In this document: piece by piece, positions 1 to 8,361 of the stretch
Numbering within the stretch: position 1 is the stretch's first letter
Layout of the letters: the number at the start of each line of letters is the position of its first letter
Source: Actinacidiphila yanglinensis
Lineage (GTDB): Bacteria; Actinomycetota; Actinomycetes; Streptomycetales; Streptomycetaceae
Direction: 5' to 3'
Length of the DNA stretch: 64,000 nt
Assembly (NCBI RefSeq): GCF_900107965.1
Contig: NZ_FNVU01000004.1
Location: 496,001-560,000 of the forward strand
Program-made: the position numbers and the translations under genes
Notes under the pieces: model-generated
The model's input: only the letters and a program-made list of their open reading frames with translations
Database searches by the model: none
What the model was told of the DNA's origin: nothing

Positions 1-150
1 CAGGGTGATCAGTACGGCGGACACGGCCGACCGCAGTCTGTGGCGCGCGGGATATCGGGCCCGCAGTGCGGCGAGCTCGGCCCGCTCGTCCTCACTGAGC
101 GGGGCAAGGCTCGCGCCACTGGGGGGTGTGGCGTCAGCATCGCCGGACAT
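1..150 (-). CDS. Membrane protein, N-terminal fragment (cut by window edge)
   Basis: Only the first 50 codons lie in the window; the gene runs off the left edge. ATG at 148-150 is preceded by a GGGAG ribosome-binding site. The fragment has a Pro/Ala-rich head, then the charged motif LSEDERAELAALRARYPAR, then a hydrophobic stretch that looks like the start of a first membrane helix. This layout (acidic-basic helical head, then AVLITL-like segment) is common at the N-terminus of large Streptomyces integral membrane proteins of unknown role. That assignment is inference from a short piece, and function cannot be stated. Confidence 0.55.
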   Translation of the reverse strand, partial: MSGDADATPPSGASLAPLSEDERAELAALRARYPARHRLRSAVSAVLITL

Positions 151-1005
151 CCGTACTCTCCCTCGTCCCCTCGCGACCACTCGGACGTTCCGACCCTCCG
201 GACTTCAGAAAACGGCCTGAGCACCCGTACCGCGCGCGGTGTTAGTGCGTACGTGAACGGCACGACGGGGCCGTGAGGGTGACCGGCGCGTCGATCACGC
301 AGATCAGCGGACTATGGGATCGGTCCGTGCCATCGCGCCCGGCGTCGGCGCCGCGGCTGACGGGTGCCCTACACCGCCACCCGCCGACGCGCACGCGGAG
401 CCGTGGCATCCGGGTGACGTGGGGTTAGCGTCACCGGACGTCGGATAAAGATCGTTTTGTCGGTGCCGCACACCCGCCGAAGCACAGGGCGAGCGGCAGT
501 CGGTCGCACGAAGGGCATGCCGGGTGGACGTTCGTCTGCTGCTCGGGGCACATGAGGTCGCCACGGGATCGGTCCCGTCGGCCCGTGCCACCGGCGAGGC
601 CCCTTCCGTGCCGCCGGCCGGCAGCCCGCTCGCGCGCACCACCGACTCCCGCGCGGCCGACCGCTCCGTGACCGTCATCGCCTCCCGGGACGGTCGCCCG
701 ATGGCGGTCGCGGGTGATCTCCGGTTCCTCGCACCAGCAGCCGACGGCGTGTCAGGGCACGGAGCATCTGCCCCCGCGCCCGGGACGGGGCCCGGGCGCG
801 GGCGGCCTCGCCGTCTCCACGCCGCATCCCGTCGGCCCGTGCTGCCGCCGATCTGACCCCGCGTCGCGTATGCGACAGCGGCCCGGCGCCGCTCTGCGAA
901 GGGCCCGGGTCACTCGCGTGGCGGCCACCCGGACCTGCGCTTACCGTGGCAAAGACCCCGGGGGGCCCAGGGGGCTGCGCGTCCGCGCCTAAGGAGACCC
1001 ACCTC
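151..1005. other. Long intergenic region without a convincing gene
   Basis: This 855-nt stretch has several open frames on both strands, but none combines a ribosome-binding site, a Streptomyces-like third-position GC pattern and a recognisable protein. The translated frames are rich in Arg, Pro and Cys, as expected from shadow frames. It should hold the divergent promoters for the leftward membrane protein and the rightward MFS gene. The only clear structure is the hairpin at 773-802. Confidence 0.5.
773..802. terminator. Strong GC hairpin in the intergenic region
   Basis: CCCGCGCCCGGG and CCCGGGCGCGGG form a perfect 12-bp stem with a 6-nt loop. There is no U-tract, as is usual for Streptomyces terminators. 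It lies about 200 nt before the MFS start, so it could be an attenuator, a terminator of an unrecognised transcript, or a chance GC palindrome. Confidence 0.35.
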
Positions 1006-2532
1006 ATGGCCCGTGGTATCCAGGACACTTCTACGGCCTCGGGCGTTGGGGGCGGCCCGAAGAGGTCCCCGCGTTCGACCGCCGGTGACGCATCCCACCG
1101 CTGGTGGGTGCTCGGCGTCATCGCCCTCGCCCAGTTGATGGTCGTACTGGACGCGACGATCGTGAACATCGCGCTGCCTTCGGCGCAGACGGACCTCGGC
1201 TTCAGCGACGGCAACCGGCAGTGGATCGTCACGGCCTACGCCCTCGCGTTCGGCTCGCTGCTGCTGCTCGGCGGGCGGTTGGCCGACCTCATCGGGCGCA
1301 AGACGACGTTCCTCGTCGGCCTGATCGGTTTCGCGGTCGCCTCGGCCATCGGCGGCGCGGCGCCCAGCTTCGAGGTGCTGGTCATCGCGCGCGCCCTCCA
1401 GGGCATGTTCGGCGCCCTGCTCGCCCCGGCGGCCCTGTCGCTGCTGACGACGACGTTCACCGATCCCAAGGAGCGCGCCAAGGCGTTCGGCATCTACGGC
1501 GCCATCGCCGGCGCGGGCGGCGCCGTCGGCCTGCTCCTCGGTGGCCTGCTCACCGAGTACCTCGACTGGCGCTGGTGCCTGTACGTCAACCTGATCTTCG
1601 CGCTGATCGCCTTCCTCGGCGGCCTGCGCCTGCTGCGCGCGGGAGCGCCTCCCGACCGGCCCTCCCTGGACCTGCCCGGCACGATCCTGGTCTCCGGGGG
1701 CCTGTTCTCCATCGTCTACGGCTTCTCCAACGCCGAACGGCACGAGTGGAGCGCGGTGAGCACGTGGGGGTTCCTGCTCGCCGGAGCGGTGCTCCTGGTG
1801 GCCTTCGTGCTGTGGCAGCAGCGTGCGCGCCATCCCTTGCTGCCCCTGCGCGTTGTGGGCGACCGCGACCGGGGCGCTTCCTTCCTCGCGATGTTCATCT
1901 CGGGCGCGGGCATGTTCGGCGTGTTCCTGTTCCTGACCTACTACCTGCAACGCAGCCTGTCGTACTCGCCGGTGAAGACCGGCCTCGCCTTCCTGCCGAT
2001 GGTCATCGTCGTCATGATCGTGTCGGTGACCACGACGAACGTCCTGGTGCCGCGCTTCGGTGCCAAGCCGATCGTTCCCACGGGGATGCTGCTGGGCGGC
2101 GGGGCGATGGCCTGGCTCACCGCGCTCAACGGCAGCAGCACCTTCGCCGCCCATGTGCTGCCCCCGCTGCTCCTTCTGGGTCTGGGGCTGGGCATGATCT
2201 TCGCGACCGGCATGAACCTGGCCACCGCGGGAGTCAAGGAGCGCGACGCCGGTGTGGCCTCCGCGATGGTGAACACCTCCCAGCAGGTGGGCGGCTCCGT
2301 CGGGACCTCGCTGCTGAACACTCTGGCCACCTCTGCGGCGGCCAGCTACGCGGCCGGCAAACCCCGGTCCGCCGCGGTCGCCGCCCAGGCACAGCTGCAC
2401 AGCTACACCGTGGCGTACTGGTGGTCCGCCGGATTCTTCGCGATCGGCTTCCTGGTCACCTTGCTGCTCTACCGGCGCGGTGTGCCGGCGAGCCTGTCGG
2501 ACCCGACCGCCCAGGGTCCGGCCGCAGTGTGA
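1006..2532 (+). CDS. DHA2-family MFS efflux transporter (EmrB/QacA-like), copy 1
   Basis: 508-residue integral membrane protein of the 14-TM drug:H+ antiporter family 2. The first helix carries ALAQLMVVLDATIVNIALPSA, the family's motif D1 region, followed by the motif A-like loop GGRLADLIGRKTT and the motif C-like GAIAGAGGAVGLLLGG. ATG 1006 was chosen because AAGGAG sits 9 nt upstream; an in-frame ATG at 946 lacks one. It probably exports a hydrophobic drug or metabolite across the plasma membrane. It closely resembles the second MFS gene 4 kb downstream (ends 6627). No dedicated regulator adjoins this copy, and an ABC ATPase gene follows after 113 nt. The substrate is not predictable. Confidence 0.85.
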   Translation: MARGIQDTSTASGVGGGPKRSPRSTAGDASHRWWVLGVIALAQLMVVLDATIVNIALPSAQTDLGFSDGNRQWIVTAYALAFGSLLLLGGRLADLIGRKTTFLVGLIGFAVASAIGGAAPSFEVLVIARALQGMFGALLAPAALSLLTTTFTDPKERAKAFGIYGAIAGAGGAVGLLLGGLLTEYLDWRWCLYVNLIFALIAFLGGLRLLRAGAPPDRPSLDLPGTILVSGGLFSIVYGFSNAERHEWSAVSTWGFLLAGAVLLVAFVLWQQRARHPLLPLRVVGDRDRGASFLAMFISGAGMFGVFLFLTYYLQRSLSYSPVKTGLAFLPMVIVVMIVSVTTTNVLVPRFGAKPIVPTGMLLGGGAMAWLTALNGSSTFAAHVLPPLLLLGLGLGMIFATGMNLATAGVKERDAGVASAMVNTSQQVGGSVGTSLLNTLATSAAASYAAGKPRSAAVAAQAQLHSYTVAYWWSAGFFAIGFLVTLLLYRRGVPASLSDPTAQGPAAV

Positions 2533-2645
2533 GGTCGCGCCGGCCGAGGCCTTGGTCGAGGCGCGGTGAGGGCGTAAGGGGCGGGCCGTATCCACATCGC
2601 GGAACGCCCCCGCAGACAGTTGGTGGGTACAGCTACCGTTTAGGC

Positions 2646-3470
2646 ATGGCAGCGAACGGCAAGGACACGACGGGCCACACGCCGCCGGTGGTCGCGGCTC
2701 TCGATGCGGTCAGCGTGCGCCGCTTCACCACCGGCCAGGTCATCCTCGACGACATCGACTGGACCGTGCGCTCCGGGGAGCACTGGGCGCTACTGGGTGC
2801 CAACGGCGCAGGCAAGACGACCCTGCTCCGGTTGATCGGCGCCCTGATGCACCCGACGACCGGCACCGTCGAGGTCCTCGGCCACCGCCTGGGACGTGTC
2901 GACATGCGGGAGTTGCGCGCCCACATCGGCCTGGTGTCCTCCGCGCAGAAGGTCCCCCAGGACGCCGCCGCGTACACCGTCGTCCTGACCGGCCACACCG
3001 GCACCGTGCAGCCGCTGTGGCGCAAGTACGACGCCGAGGTCCGGGAGCGGGCGCACGCGCTGCTGGCCGAGCTGGAGATCAAGGAGCTCGCGGAGCGCGC
3101 CTTCGGCGTGTGCTCAGGAGGCCAGCGCGCGCGCATCCTGGTGGCCCGGGCGCTGATGGCCGACCCGTCGCTGCTGCTGCTCGACGAGCCGTTCAATGCC
3201 CTTGACCTCCCGTCACGCGAGGACCTGATCGACGCGATGCACCGGCTCGCGGTCACCCGGACCGCGCTGTCCACGATCACCGTCACGCACCACCTGGAGG
3301 AGCTGTCCCCGGCGATCGGCCACGTGATGCTGCTCAAGGAGGGCCGGATGCTCACGGCCGGTCCCGTCGAGGAGGTCCTCTCCGCCGAGCGGATGAGCGA
3401 GTGCTTCGGCAGGCCGATCGAGGTCAGCCGGCACGAAGGCCGTTGGCTGGCCCGCTCGGGGCGCCGTTGA
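2646..3470 (+). CDS. ABC transporter ATP-binding protein (orphan ATPase)
   Basis: 274-residue cytoplasmic nucleotide-binding protein. It has Walker A GANGAGKTT (about residues 51-59), signature CSGGQ (156-160), Walker B LLLLDEPF (176-183) and an H-loop THH near residue 215. One complete NBD is present and no membrane domain gene is adjacent, so it is an orphan ATPase. Its compact form resembles ModF/YheS-like single ATPases in Actinobacteria, but the transported substrate cannot be deduced. ATG 2646 is the only plausible start, with a weak upstream ribosome-binding site. It is followed by a 73-nt convergent gap to the marR-type gene. A non-transport role is possible. Confidence 0.8.
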   Translation: MAANGKDTTGHTPPVVAALDAVSVRRFTTGQVILDDIDWTVRSGEHWALLGANGAGKTTLLRLIGALMHPTTGTVEVLGHRLGRVDMRELRAHIGLVSSAQKVPQDAAAYTVVLTGHTGTVQPLWRKYDAEVRERAHALLAELEIKELAERAFGVCSGGQRARILVARALMADPSLLLLDEPFNALDLPSREDLIDAMHRLAVTRTALSTITVTHHLEELSPAIGHVMLLKEGRMLTAGPVEEVLSAERMSECFGRPIEVSRHEGRWLARSGRR

Positions 3471-3543
3471 CGTCCTGAGCGGACCGGGAAGGGCGACATG
3501 GCCCTCGGGGCGAATTCCGGACGAAAGGGCCGCAGGTGGCGAC

Positions 3544-4029
3544 TCAGCGCCGCCAGGGTACGTCCGCGCCCTCGGGATGGTGCAGCCCGTCGGCGATGAT
3601 CCGCGAGATATCACCGAGCTGCTCGACCTGCTCCTGGGTGAGGCGGTCGAAGATCGCCGCGCGGACGGCGGAGACGTGCCCGGGTGCGGTGCGCACCAGT
3701 TCCTCGTACCCGGCGTCTGTCAGGACGGCGATCTGGCCGCGACGGTCGGAGGGGCAGCTCTCGCGGCGCAGCCAGCCGTTGCCCTCCAGGCGGGCGACGG
3801 CGTGCGAGAGGCGGGAGCGGGTGATTTTGGTCTGCTCGGCAAGTTCGGTCATCCTCATCCGGCGCTGCGGCGTCTCGGAGAGTGTGCTCAGCAGCGCGTA
3901 GTACATGTGCGGCATGCCCGCGTCCCGCTGGAGCTGGCGGTCGAGATGGTCCTCCAGCAGGGTCGTGGCGTGCAGGAAGGCCCGCCAGGTCGCCTGCTCG
4001 TCTTCGGTCAGCCACTTCATGGACGACAT
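3544..4029 (-). CDS. MarR-family transcriptional regulator
   Basis: 161-residue winged-helix repressor type. The DNA-binding core is the stretch MTELAEQTKITRSRLSHAV with the wing around SDRRGQIAVLTDAG, both typical of MarR. The start ATG at 4029 (MSSMKW) was preferred over an in-frame upstream ATG at 4059 because AAGGAA lies 11 nt before it and because homologues begin near MKWL. A 12-bp TTGAA-GG-TTCAA dyad sits at 4045-4056, overlapping the ribosome-binding site, which suggests autorepression. Two further copies of this dyad precede the dioxygenase gene that starts at 8246, so it may also control that operon. Ligand unknown; phenolics or quinones are an inference from context. Confidence 0.88.
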   Translation of the reverse strand: MSSMKWLTEDEQATWRAFLHATTLLEDHLDRQLQRDAGMPHMYYALLSTLSETPQRRMRMTELAEQTKITRSRLSHAVARLEGNGWLRRESCPSDRRGQIAVLTDAGYEELVRTAPGHVSAVRAAIFDRLTQEQVEQLGDISRIIADGLHHPEGADVPWRR

Positions 4030-4044
4030 CGTAGGGGGCGTTCC

Positions 4045-4056
4045 TTGAAGGTTCAA
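4045..4056. promoter_or_regulatory. Probable MarR operator, TTGAA-N2-TTCAA
   Basis: TTGAAGGTTCAA is a perfect 5+5 inverted repeat with a 2-bp centre, overlapping the ribosome-binding site of the leftward MarR gene. The same arrangement with different central bases is found at 8257-8268 and 8296-8307. Confidence 0.6.
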
Positions 4057-4137
4057 CAAAAGAGCTCATCCGATGTGACCCTCATCACTTATCTGTTGGA
4101 AATATCCGGGGATCGACTCCCCGTTTACCCATGCGTA

Positions 4138-4164
4138 CGAAACGGAGAGCCCTTCTCCGTTTCG
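4138..4164. promoter_or_regulatory. Inverted repeat, probable TetR operator
   Basis: CGAAACGGAGA and TCTCCGTTTCG form perfect 11-bp arms separated by 5 bp, ending 58 nt before the TetR start. A nearby CCCCGTTTACC gives a third partial half-site. The size and position fit an autoregulatory TetR operator; a hairpin in the leader is the alternative. Confidence 0.5.
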
Positions 4165-4222
4165 CCGCAGGGCCTTCCCGGCCTTGTGGAGACGGGGCCA
4201 CATCGCCGGAAGGAGCTTGGCC

Positions 4223-4876
4223 GTGACGCTCGACATCGGCACCGCCGCCAAGCCGCGCACCATGAGGCTGCGTGCGGACGCCACCCGCAACCGTGAGCGG
4301 ATGGTCGACGCCGCCCGCGAGACGATCGTGGAGTTCGGCCCCGACTTCCCCCTCGACGAGGTGGCGCGCCGCGCCGGCGTCGGCAACGCGACGCTGTACC
4401 GCCACTTCACCGACCGCACGGAACTGATCCGCCAGGTGGCACTGTCGGTGATGGCGCGAACCGCACAGCGCGCAGAGGACGCCCTCGTCGAGGAGCCCGA
4501 CGCCTTCTCCGCACTCCAGCGGTTCGTCTTCGAGGCCGCCGATGAACGCGTCGGCGCTCTGTGCCCCATGCTGTCGTCCGCCTTCGATCGCGCTGAGCCC
4601 GTGGTGGAGCAGGGAAGACGCCGCATGGAGAACGCGATCACCGCGATCATGGACCGGGCCCAGTGCTCGGGTCAGTTGCGCGGCGACATCGCGGTCGGCG
4701 ACCTGATGGTGGCGCTGACGCAGCTGACCCGGCCGCTTCCGGGTACCGGCTGCGTGGGCTTCGACCGCTTCGTCCGACGCCACCTACAACTCTTCCTCGA
4801 CGGGTTGCGCGCCCCCGCGCGCTCGACGCTCGAGGGGACCGCCGCGACCCTGGAGGATCTGCAAGGCTGCCAATAA
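4223..4876 (+). CDS. TetR-family transcriptional regulator
   Basis: 217-residue protein with an N-terminal TetR helix-turn-helix: LDEVARRAGVGNATLYRHF around residues 40-60, followed by a variable ligand domain. GTG 4223 was chosen because AAGGAG ends 7 nt before it; a TTG 39 nt further up has no such site. It lies 242 nt upstream of, and in the same direction as, the second DHA2 efflux pump, so it probably represses that pump and itself in answer to a substrate drug. A perfect inverted repeat at 4138-4164 is its likely operator. Confidence 0.87.
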   Translation: MTLDIGTAAKPRTMRLRADATRNRERMVDAARETIVEFGPDFPLDEVARRAGVGNATLYRHFTDRTELIRQVALSVMARTAQRAEDALVEEPDAFSALQRFVFEAADERVGALCPMLSSAFDRAEPVVEQGRRRMENAITAIMDRAQCSGQLRGDIAVGDLMVALTQLTRPLPGTGCVGFDRFVRRHLQLFLDGLRAPARSTLEGTAATLEDLQGCQ

Positions 4877-5118
4877 TCGTTCGCTTGTTCACCGTGCGGG
4901 TATCAGCGTGGTCCACTTCGCCGCGCCGATGATCGTCTCAGCCGATCACCGCCCGCATGCAACGGCCCAGCCGGCACGGCGGCCGAACCGGCGCCGCAGA
5001 AGTCCGCTCGTCCCCCTGCACGCCGGCACGGGTTCAGGATGCCGATCCGCTCCCGTATCACCTGCTGACACACGTCCCCACGTCCTGTCACTCCGCGACT
5101 CGTTTTGTGAGACCACTC

Positions 5119-6627
5119 ATGCCTGAACAGCTCCAACCCGATCCGAAGCGCTGGACAGCGCTCATATTCATCGCGCTCGCCCAGCTCATGGTCGTGCTCG
5201 ACGCGACCGTCGTGAACATCGCGTTGCCGTCCGCCCAGAAGGACCTGGGCATCTCCAACGGCGACCGTCAGTGGGTCATCACCGCCTACACCCTGGCCTT
5301 CGGTGGCCTGCTGCTCTTCGGTGGTCGCATCGCCGACCTGTGGGGACGCAAGAACGCCTTCATCGTCGGCCTGCTCGGCTTCGCGGCCGCCTCCGCGATC
5401 GGCGGCGCCGCGGTCAACCCGGCCATGCTCTACGGCGCCCGCGCCCTGCAGGGTGCCTTCGGTGCGCTGCTCGCCCCGGCCGCCCTCTCGCTGCTCGCGG
5501 TGATGTTCACCGAGGCGAAGGAGCGCGCCAAGGCGTTCGGTGTCTACGGTGCCATCGCAGGCGCCGGCGCGGCCGTCGGCCTCATCCTCGGCGGCGTGCT
5601 GACCCAGTACCTGAACTGGCGCTGGGTGCTCTTCGTCAACATCGCGTTCGCCGTCGTCGCCGTCATCGGCGCCGTCACCTACATCCACGAGCCCGCCAAG
5701 GGACGCAACCGCAACCGTCTCGACGTCCCCGGTGTTGTCCTCGCGAGCGCCGGCCTGATCACCCTCGTCTACGGCTTCAGCCGTGCGCAGACCGACGGCT
5801 GGACCTCCGCTGTGACGATCGGCCTGTTCGTCGCCTCCGTGGTGCTGCTGTCCACCTTCGCCTTCGTCGAGTCCCGGGTCCGGGCGCCCCTGCTGCCGCT
5901 GCGCGTCGTCACCGACCGCAACCGCGGCGGTATCTACCTCTCGCTCGGCCTCGCCGTCATCGGCATGTTCGGCCTGTTCCTGTTCCTCACGTACTACCTC
6001 CAGCAGGTCAAGGACTACTCGGCGCTCAAGTCCGGGTTCGCCTTCCTGCCGATGGTCGGCGGCATGGTCGTGGGCTCCACCCAGATCGGCGCGCGGCTGA
6101 TGCTGCGGGTCCGCCCCCGGCTCCTCATGGGCCCCGGGTTCCTGGTCGCCGCGATCGGCATGTCGATCCTCGCCCAGATCAAGGTCGACTCCAGCTACGC
6201 CGAGGTGCTGCTGCCCGGCCTGATCCTCATGGGCCTCGGCATGGGCACCGCGTTCATGCCGGCGATGAGCCTGGCCACGTACGGCGTGCGCCCGGAGGAC
6301 GCGGGCGTGGCGTCCGCCATGGTCAACACCTCGCAGCAGGTCGGTGGTTCCATCGGGACCGCGCTGCTGAACACCCTGGCGGCGAGCGCGACCACCTCGT
6401 GGGCGGGCAGCCACATCCACAGCCTGGCCGACAAGAAGAACCCGTTGCTGATCAACGAGGCCGCGGTCCACGGCTACTCCGTCGCCATCTACGTGGCGAT
6501 GGGCATCCTGCTGGCCTCCTCGGCCATCGCGTTCACCTTCCTGAACGCGGGCGTCCAGAACAGCACCGCCCGTGCCGACGGCGACGACTCCCTCGACGAG
6601 GTCGCCATCCCCGTCGTCGCCCACTGA
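5119..6627 (+). CDS. DHA2-family MFS efflux transporter (EmrB/QacA-like), copy 2
   Basis: 502-residue, 14-TM drug:H+ antiporter type. The first-helix motif ALAQLMVVLDATVVNIALPSA, the loop GGRIADLWGRKNA and the conserved SAMVNTSQQVGGSIGTALLNTLA nearly match copy 1, so the two are paralogues. ATG 5119 (MPEQLQ) is chosen because the first helix begins about 14 residues later; the in-frame extension upstream is low-complexity. It follows a TetR gene in the same orientation and is therefore probably a regulated multidrug exporter. A strong hairpin at 6660-6713 ends transcription. Confidence 0.87.
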   Translation: MPEQLQPDPKRWTALIFIALAQLMVVLDATVVNIALPSAQKDLGISNGDRQWVITAYTLAFGGLLLFGGRIADLWGRKNAFIVGLLGFAAASAIGGAAVNPAMLYGARALQGAFGALLAPAALSLLAVMFTEAKERAKAFGVYGAIAGAGAAVGLILGGVLTQYLNWRWVLFVNIAFAVVAVIGAVTYIHEPAKGRNRNRLDVPGVVLASAGLITLVYGFSRAQTDGWTSAVTIGLFVASVVLLSTFAFVESRVRAPLLPLRVVTDRNRGGIYLSLGLAVIGMFGLFLFLTYYLQQVKDYSALKSGFAFLPMVGGMVVGSTQIGARLMLRVRPRLLMGPGFLVAAIGMSILAQIKVDSSYAEVLLPGLILMGLGMGTAFMPAMSLATYGVRPEDAGVASAMVNTSQQVGGSIGTALLNTLAASATTSWAGSHIHSLADKKNPLLINEAAVHGYSVAIYVAMGILLASSAIAFTFLNAGVQNSTARADGDDSLDEVAIPVVAH

Positions 6628-6659
6628 CGGTGACCACCGCGTCCTAGGCGCAACGCGCG

Positions 6660-6713
6660 AACGGCAGGTCCCCACCGCTCCGGATCACCGGAGAGCGGTG
6701 GGGACCTGCCGTT
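6660..6713. terminator. Bidirectional terminator
   Basis: A perfect 21-bp stem (arms 6660-6680 and 6693-6713) with a 12-nt loop lies between the convergent MFS gene and the dioxygenase-lipoprotein operon, so it can serve both strands. Confidence 0.85.
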
Positions 6714-6826
6714 TCCCGCACCTGTACCAGCGGCTGCACCACGCGTCCAGGGACGCAGGCGCGTCCGGCCGCCTTACTGCAAGACCCTGTGCCGGTCGCC
6801 GGGGCCGAGAGCCGATCGGGTACGCG

Positions 6827-7441
6827 CTACAGGCCCTCGGGCCAGTTGTAGGACGCTGGCACCTGCACCTTGTCGGCGGGGGAGCCGTACACCAGGGCGA
6901 TCTCCTCGTGAGCGGCCAGCTTCAACGCGGCCGGGTCGCCTGCCCGCTCCTTGCCGTTGACGTACACGTGCAGTTCCTTGCCGCCGCCGACCTTCAGCGG
7001 ACCGAGCGCGTCCGCACTGATGGGCACGTTCCACTCGGTCATGAACTCGCCGAGCGTGAAGTCCCGCTTCACCGGCGACTCGATGTGCACGACGCCTGAT
7101 GTGTCGTGGGTGTGCAGCGGGCTGATCTGCTGCGCGGACTCATCGATGCCGACCAGGGCCGGCACCGTCACGGCCTTGCCGTCCACGTACACGTCCAGGT
7201 GACTGTGGATGTGCAGCACCTGGCCCTCCTGGCCGAGCATCGGCAGCCCGGCTGCCTTCACGTGCGCCGAGGCGTCGGCAGGCGCCGGCCACGACAGCGG
7301 CGAGGCCGCCGGACCGGCGGGCTTGCTGTCGGCCGAGTCCGTCTTGCTGGGCGAACCACCGCCGCCGCTCGACCCGCAGGCGGCCAGCAGGGCCGCTCCG
7401 GCCAGCACAGCAGCGCCGGTCGTGATGCGTCGTTTCCGCAT
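6827..7441 (-). CDS. His-rich secreted lipoprotein
   Basis: 204 residues. A signal peptide MRKRR plus a hydrophobic stretch ends in the lipobox LAAC with Cys22 as the lipidation site, then a Gly/Ser linker. The mature part carries clustered histidines: HIHSH (residues 77-81), HTHD (110-113), H119, H158 and H178, spaced as HIHxHLxVYVDG and LHTHDxSGVVHIES. These patterns occur in conserved hypothetical proteins of many bacteria; a metal-binding role is inference from the His density. It starts 19 nt after the extradiol dioxygenase and is surely co-transcribed with it, placing a surface His-rich protein with a cytoplasmic ring-cleavage-type enzyme. Function unknown. Confidence 0.75.
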   Translation of the reverse strand: MRKRRITTGAAVLAGAALLAACGSSGGGGSPSKTDSADSKPAGPAASPLSWPAPADASAHVKAAGLPMLGQEGQVLHIHSHLDVYVDGKAVTVPALVGIDESAQQISPLHTHDTSGVVHIESPVKRDFTLGEFMTEWNVPISADALGPLKVGGGKELHVYVNGKERAGDPAALKLAAHEEIALVYGSPADKVQVPASYNWPEGL

Positions 7442-7460
7442 GGGTGTGGGTGTCTTCCTG

Positions 7461-8246
7461 TCAGCCGAACTGGACGGAGCGCTTGGCGAGCCCCATCCAG
7501 AAACCGTCGATGATGCTGCGCTGGCTGCCGAGCTCGGACCCGGCGGCGCCGAGCGTAACGAAAAGAGGCGCGAAGTGCTCGGTGCGCGGATGGGCCAGCC
7601 GTCCCGCCGGAGCGGTGTGCTCGAAGTCCATCAACCCGTCGATGTCCTCTGCCTGCAGCGCCCGGTGCCCCCAGTCGTCGAACTCGGTCGACCAACTCGG
7701 CGGCCCGCTGCCCGCGTGCCGCAGTGCCGCAAGGTTGTGCGTGAAGAAACCGCTGCCGACGATCAGCACGCCCTCGTCGCGCAGCGGCGCGAGCCGGCGC
7801 CCGATCCCCATCAGCTTCTGCGGCTCCAGCGTCGGCATCGACACCTGGAGCACGGGGATGTCGGCCGCCGGGAACATCTCCACCAGGGGGACGTACGCCC
7901 CGTGGTCAAGGCCGCGCTCCGGCACGTCCTGCACCGGCTGACCGGCGCCCCGCAGCAGCTTGCGTACGTCCTCCGCGAGCGCGGGGGCTCCAGGAGCGTC
8001 GTACGTCACCTGGTAGTAGTGCTCCGGGAAGCCCCAGAAGTCGTACACCAGGGGCACTGGGCTCGTCGCGCCGATCGCCAGGGGTGCCTCCTCCCAGTGC
8101 GCGGAGACGATGAGGATCGCCTTGGGGCGGGGCAGGTCTGCTGCCCAGGCGGCGAGCTGTCCCGGCCACACGGGGTCGTCGGCCAGCGGCGGCGCTCCAT
8201 GGGAGAGGTAGAGCGCGGGCATACGTTCTGGTGCTTGCGTGGACAT
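7461..8246 (-). CDS. 4,5-DOPA-type extradiol dioxygenase (LigB superfamily, YgiD-like)
   Basis: 261-residue cytoplasmic class III extradiol dioxygenase. SHGAPP (His16), SAHWE (His50), DHGAYVPL (His115), GSGFFTHN (His170) and RTEHFAPLF (His224) match the metal ligands and catalytic histidines of the DODA/YgiD family, which cleave catechol rings such as L-DOPA with a Zn or Fe site. ATG 8246 has AAGGAGGG just upstream. Two TTGAA-N2-TTCAA dyads lie at 8257-8268 and 8296-8307, the first overlapping the ribosome-binding site; the MarR protein encoded at 3544-4029 is the likely repressor. First gene of an operon with the His-rich lipoprotein. The natural substrate is unknown. Confidence 0.88.
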   Translation of the reverse strand: MSTQAPERMPALYLSHGAPPLADDPVWPGQLAAWAADLPRPKAILIVSAHWEEAPLAIGATSPVPLVYDFWGFPEHYYQVTYDAPGAPALAEDVRKLLRGAGQPVQDVPERGLDHGAYVPLVEMFPAADIPVLQVSMPTLEPQKLMGIGRRLAPLRDEGVLIVGSGFFTHNLAALRHAGSGPPSWSTEFDDWGHRALQAEDIDGLMDFEHTAPAGRLAHPRTEHFAPLFVTLGAAGSELGSQRSIIDGFWMGLAKRSVQFG

Positions 8247-8255
8247 CGCACCCTC

Positions 8256-8269
8256 CTTGAAATTTCAAG
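8256..8269. promoter_or_regulatory. Probable MarR operator 1 of the dioxygenase operon
   Basis: CTTGAAATTTCAAG is a perfect 14-bp palindrome containing TTGAA-N2-TTCAA. Its right arm runs into the AAGGAGGG of the leftward dioxygenase gene. Confidence 0.6.
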
Positions 8270-8295
8270 CTTACGGACGACGGTAGCGCCTGCGG

Positions 8296-8307
8296 TTGAA
8301 ACTTCAA
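8296..8307. promoter_or_regulatory. Probable MarR operator 2 of the dioxygenase operon
   Basis: TTGAAACTTCAA repeats the same dyad, with its centre 39 bp from that of operator 1. It is placed where the promoter of the leftward dioxygenase operon should be. Confidence 0.55.
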
Positions 8308-8361
8308 AGAAATGCCTCGGTGATCCGTGCGCTCGCCCTGCCTTACCCGCACCCGGGGATC

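Noticed and set aside
304..856. Open frames on both strands in the first intergenic region
   Set aside because: No ribosome-binding sites, no recognisable motifs, residue content typical of shadow frames in GC-rich DNA.
910..2595. Long minus-strand open frame opposite the first MFS gene
   Set aside because: Antisense shadow of the MFS gene; repetitive Gly/Arg/Gln/His-rich translation without any domain.
4903..6675. Minus-strand open frame of about 590 codons
   Set aside because: Shadow of the second MFS gene, with the same composition as other antisense frames.
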